From positions 1 through 33,346 of the forward strand of contig NZ_JHUK01000004.1 in assembly GCF_003263355.1 (NCBI RefSeq): a stretch of DNA of 33,346 nucleotides, given 5' to 3'. Source of the DNA: Candidatus Phytoplasma oryzae (GTDB lineage Bacteria; Bacillota_I; Bacilli_A; Acholeplasmatales; Acholeplasmataceae). The position numbers and the translations under genes were made by a program. This document shows positions 31,908-33,346 of the stretch, in pieces (within the stretch, counting starts at the first letter, position 1; each line of letters begins with the position of its first letter). Under the pieces are notes generated by a model that was not told the origin of the DNA, searched no databases, and saw only the letters and a list, made by a program, of their open reading frames with translations.

Positions 31908-32585
31908 ATGCAACCCAAAAAAAGTAAGTTTAAAAAAATCTTTAAATGGATAATACTTCTTTTACTTTTTTTGATAGTTGTGATTATCATTATTATTAAT
32001 TTTTTTCCTTCAAAAACTGAGTTTGTTCAAATCCCTATTCCTGAACCAAAAGTATCTGTTACGAAACAATGGCAAGATCCTCAAGGTCAATCAATGATAA
32101 CTAAAAAATATACTTTTTATGGTTTAAATGGTTTAGGATATTATCAAAAAGAATTGGAAAAAGAACAACAAAAAGAAATAAAAGACCAAAATAGTTATGA
32201 AATTATCTTTTTAAAACATCGTTTTCAAACTCAAAAAGAACCTACTGATATCTTGCCTTTTGTAAAACAACCCTTTAACAAATGGCGTACGGATGCTAAT
32301 CAAAATGCCTTTTGTTCTACTACTTTTAGACCAGGAGTAGTAGTAGATTCACCGTTAATTCGATATATCGGATTCATGAGATGTGAAGAAGCAACCGGGG
32401 TAATGTGGTTTTATTATGATGGACCCCAATATCTTTTAGATGAAGATAAGGATTATTATATTGGAAAAGCTAGTTTAGCTTATAATCCTGATAATCAATT
32501 AACCGATTGGAAAGAATATCACCTTCACTTTAATCCAGTTCGTAAAACCTTGAGTGTTTATACTGAAAAGTTTAATGTTGAATAA
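31908..32585 (+). CDS. Membrane-anchored protein with the AAA-linked C-terminal domain
   Basis: A 225-residue protein: basic start (MQPKKSKFKK), membrane span (about 13-33), Pro-rich linker, conserved YGLNGLGYYQKELEKEQ and a C-terminal domain (about 111-225) with FMRCEEATG, YYDGPQYLL, DKDYYIG and YHLHFNP. The stretch around 32350-32465 is nearly the same DNA as 30150-30268 in the AAA+ gene, so the two domains have been exchanging sequence. The left element has three tandem relatives (two open). GGAG lies 14 nt before the ATG. It may bind the same partner as the ATPase's C-terminus, or act as adaptor or competitor; this is inference. Confidence 0.75.
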   Translation: MQPKKSKFKKIFKWIILLLLFLIVVIIIIINFFPSKTEFVQIPIPEPKVSVTKQWQDPQGQSMITKKYTFYGLNGLGYYQKELEKEQQKEIKDQNSYEIIFLKHRFQTQKEPTDILPFVKQPFNKWRTDANQNAFCSTTFRPGVVVDSPLIRYIGFMRCEEATGVMWFYYDGPQYLLDEDKDYYIGKASLAYNPDNQLTDWKEYHLHFNPVRKTLSVYTEKFNVE

Positions 32586-32595
32586 AAGGAGTTTA

Positions 32596-33222
32596 ATGAA
32601 AAACAAAAAAAGAATTTTAGATTTAACCTTTTTTCTTTTAAGTTTAAGTGTTTTAATTTTAAGTATTTTTAAAGGATATCGAAAACCTTTCTTTTCCTTT
32701 TACTTATTTACTAGACAAGTGGTTTTATTAATCAATCTTACTTTTTTAATCAACCTTTTATTCGATTGGGACAATAAATATGCTCTTTTTATTTGTGCTT
32801 TAGATAGTTTTATGATGATGATTCTTTATCTAAAAAATGAAAATCATCATTTATTAGCTCAAAGAACTCATTTAGAAGTTTTTATTTCCGTCTTAGAACA
32901 TTATTTTTTAACCACTGTTTTTCTTTTTTATTATTTTTTAATCGATCAAACCGTTTTAAAATTAAAACATTTTTATCTAGGAGTGATTCATTTATTAGTT
33001 TATTTAATAGCTGTTTTATATCTGGGGCATAAATATCATTCTTATCCTTATGACTTTTTAAATCCACATCATCCTTTCTTTCTTTTAAAAATAGGGGTTT
33101 TAAGTTCTATTACCATTGTGGTAGCTATCTTATTTCTTTATGTAAAAGAGAAAAAAATCCGTTTGGTCGCTATGAAATCAAATTATAAAATAAGGAAAAA
33201 GAAACTTTTAAAGAGAAAATAA
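32596..33222 (+). CDS. Six-span membrane protein, possibly Pr6Pr-like
   Basis: The 208-residue protein starts at ATG 32596, 6 nt after AAAGGAG (32584-32589); the frame is open 14 codons further up but overlaps the previous gene. Six hydrophobic segments fit six membrane spans. The loop before the last span reads YHSYPYDFLNPHHPF, similar to the 'YPYPFLDP' signature of Pr6Pr/FAR-17a-type proteins; this is a tentative match. It is the last gene before the terminator at 33244. I see no counterpart in the left element, where the transposase region follows the tandem anchored proteins. Confidence 0.65.
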   Translation: MKNKKRILDLTFFLLSLSVLILSIFKGYRKPFFSFYLFTRQVVLLINLTFLINLLFDWDNKYALFICALDSFMMMILYLKNENHHLLAQRTHLEVFISVLEHYFLTTVFLFYYFLIDQTVLKLKHFYLGVIHLLVYLIAVLYLGHKYHSYPYDFLNPHHPFFLLKIGVLSSITIVVAILFLYVKEKKIRLVAMKSNYKIRKKKLLKRK

Positions 33223-33243
33223 TACATTTTTTTAACTAAAAAC

Positions 33244-33265
33244 AAGACTAACTCATAGTCTTTTT
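33244..33265 (+). terminator. Terminator of the right element's operon
   Basis: Stem AAGACTA (33244-33250) and TAGTCTT (33256-33262) with a 5-nt loop and T5. It matches in design the terminator at 9041-9064 at the end of the left operon. Confidence 0.7.
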
Positions 33266-33346
33266 GCTTTAATCTTTGTCAAATTTATCAAGGAGATTAA
33301 CGAAAAACCTTTAAAATATGTGCTCAAATCATTTATAATCAAAATG
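33266..33346 (+). other. Window end with another AGGAGATTAAC motif
   Basis: Just after the terminator comes AAGGAGATTAAC (about 33290-33301), the same ribosome-binding motif that starts the operons' first genes. No frame of length follows before the window ends; the ATG near 33318 closes after six codons. The left element has a degenerate match at the same place (9021-9030). Confidence 0.4.

Noticed and set aside
32882-33067. 61-codon minus-strand frame
   Set aside because: Antisense to the intact six-span membrane protein.

Overview
The window looks like a phytoplasma chromosome ('Candidatus Phytoplasma', Mollicutes). Intergenic DNA is extremely A+T rich. The recognisable genes are those of phytoplasma potential mobile units (PMUs): an IS3-type transposase of the tra5 kind, dnaB, tmk, an HU/himA homologue, an hflB/FtsH-like AAA+ gene and many small membrane or coiled-coil proteins. 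TGA acts as a stop and Trp is TGG in intact genes. No species can be named from what is visible.

Layout. (1) 1-5690 is a sparse region of secreted-protein genes: a partial one at the left edge, a multi-pass membrane protein, a TTG-started secreted protein between inverted repeats, and a tandem pair of secreted paralogues (one dead, one intact behind a near-consensus promoter). (2) 5694-22352 is a complete PMU-like element ('left element'), bounded by ~550-bp imperfect terminal inverted repeats, each with a perfect long palindrome. Its genes lie on the minus strand. The transposase, DnaB, Tmk, the first operon gene and several small proteins are open, but most other genes are broken. (3) 22397-33265 is a second PMU-like gene set ('right element') on the plus strand, arranged head to head with the first. 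Here the nuclease, HU protein, membrane proteins, Tmk, AAA+ ATPase and coiled-coil proteins are open, but the first gene and the first half of dnaB are broken. The two elements therefore form a ~24-kb imperfect palindrome with complementary decay.

How the genes fit together. DnaB helicase, a YqaJ/lambda-exonuclease-like nuclease, an HU-like DNA-binding protein and a thymidylate-kinase homologue make a replication/recombination module. A membrane module follows: anchored coiled-coil proteins, an AAA+ ATPase without the FtsH protease domain, and small anchored proteins that share the ATPase's C-terminal domain. Transcription of each element starts from a leader that contains a Rho-independent terminator just before the first gene.

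Most unusual signals: (a) a 25-29 bp hairpin in both elements whose 26-nt loop is the exact reverse complement (12 and 15 nt) of the Shine-Dalgarno region of the same element's first gene; (b) a conserved A-tract where a -1 shift would fuse a membrane protein to a coiled-coil protein; (c) an AAA+ ATPase carrying a C-terminal domain shared with a tandem family of membrane-anchored proteins; (d) a sharply bounded gene-conversion tract; (e) an ~800-bp cassette flanked by 26-bp direct repeats, present in one element and cleanly absent from the other; (f) a ruined SocA/DUF4065-like antitoxin gene. All readings are by eye; no alignment or database search was run.
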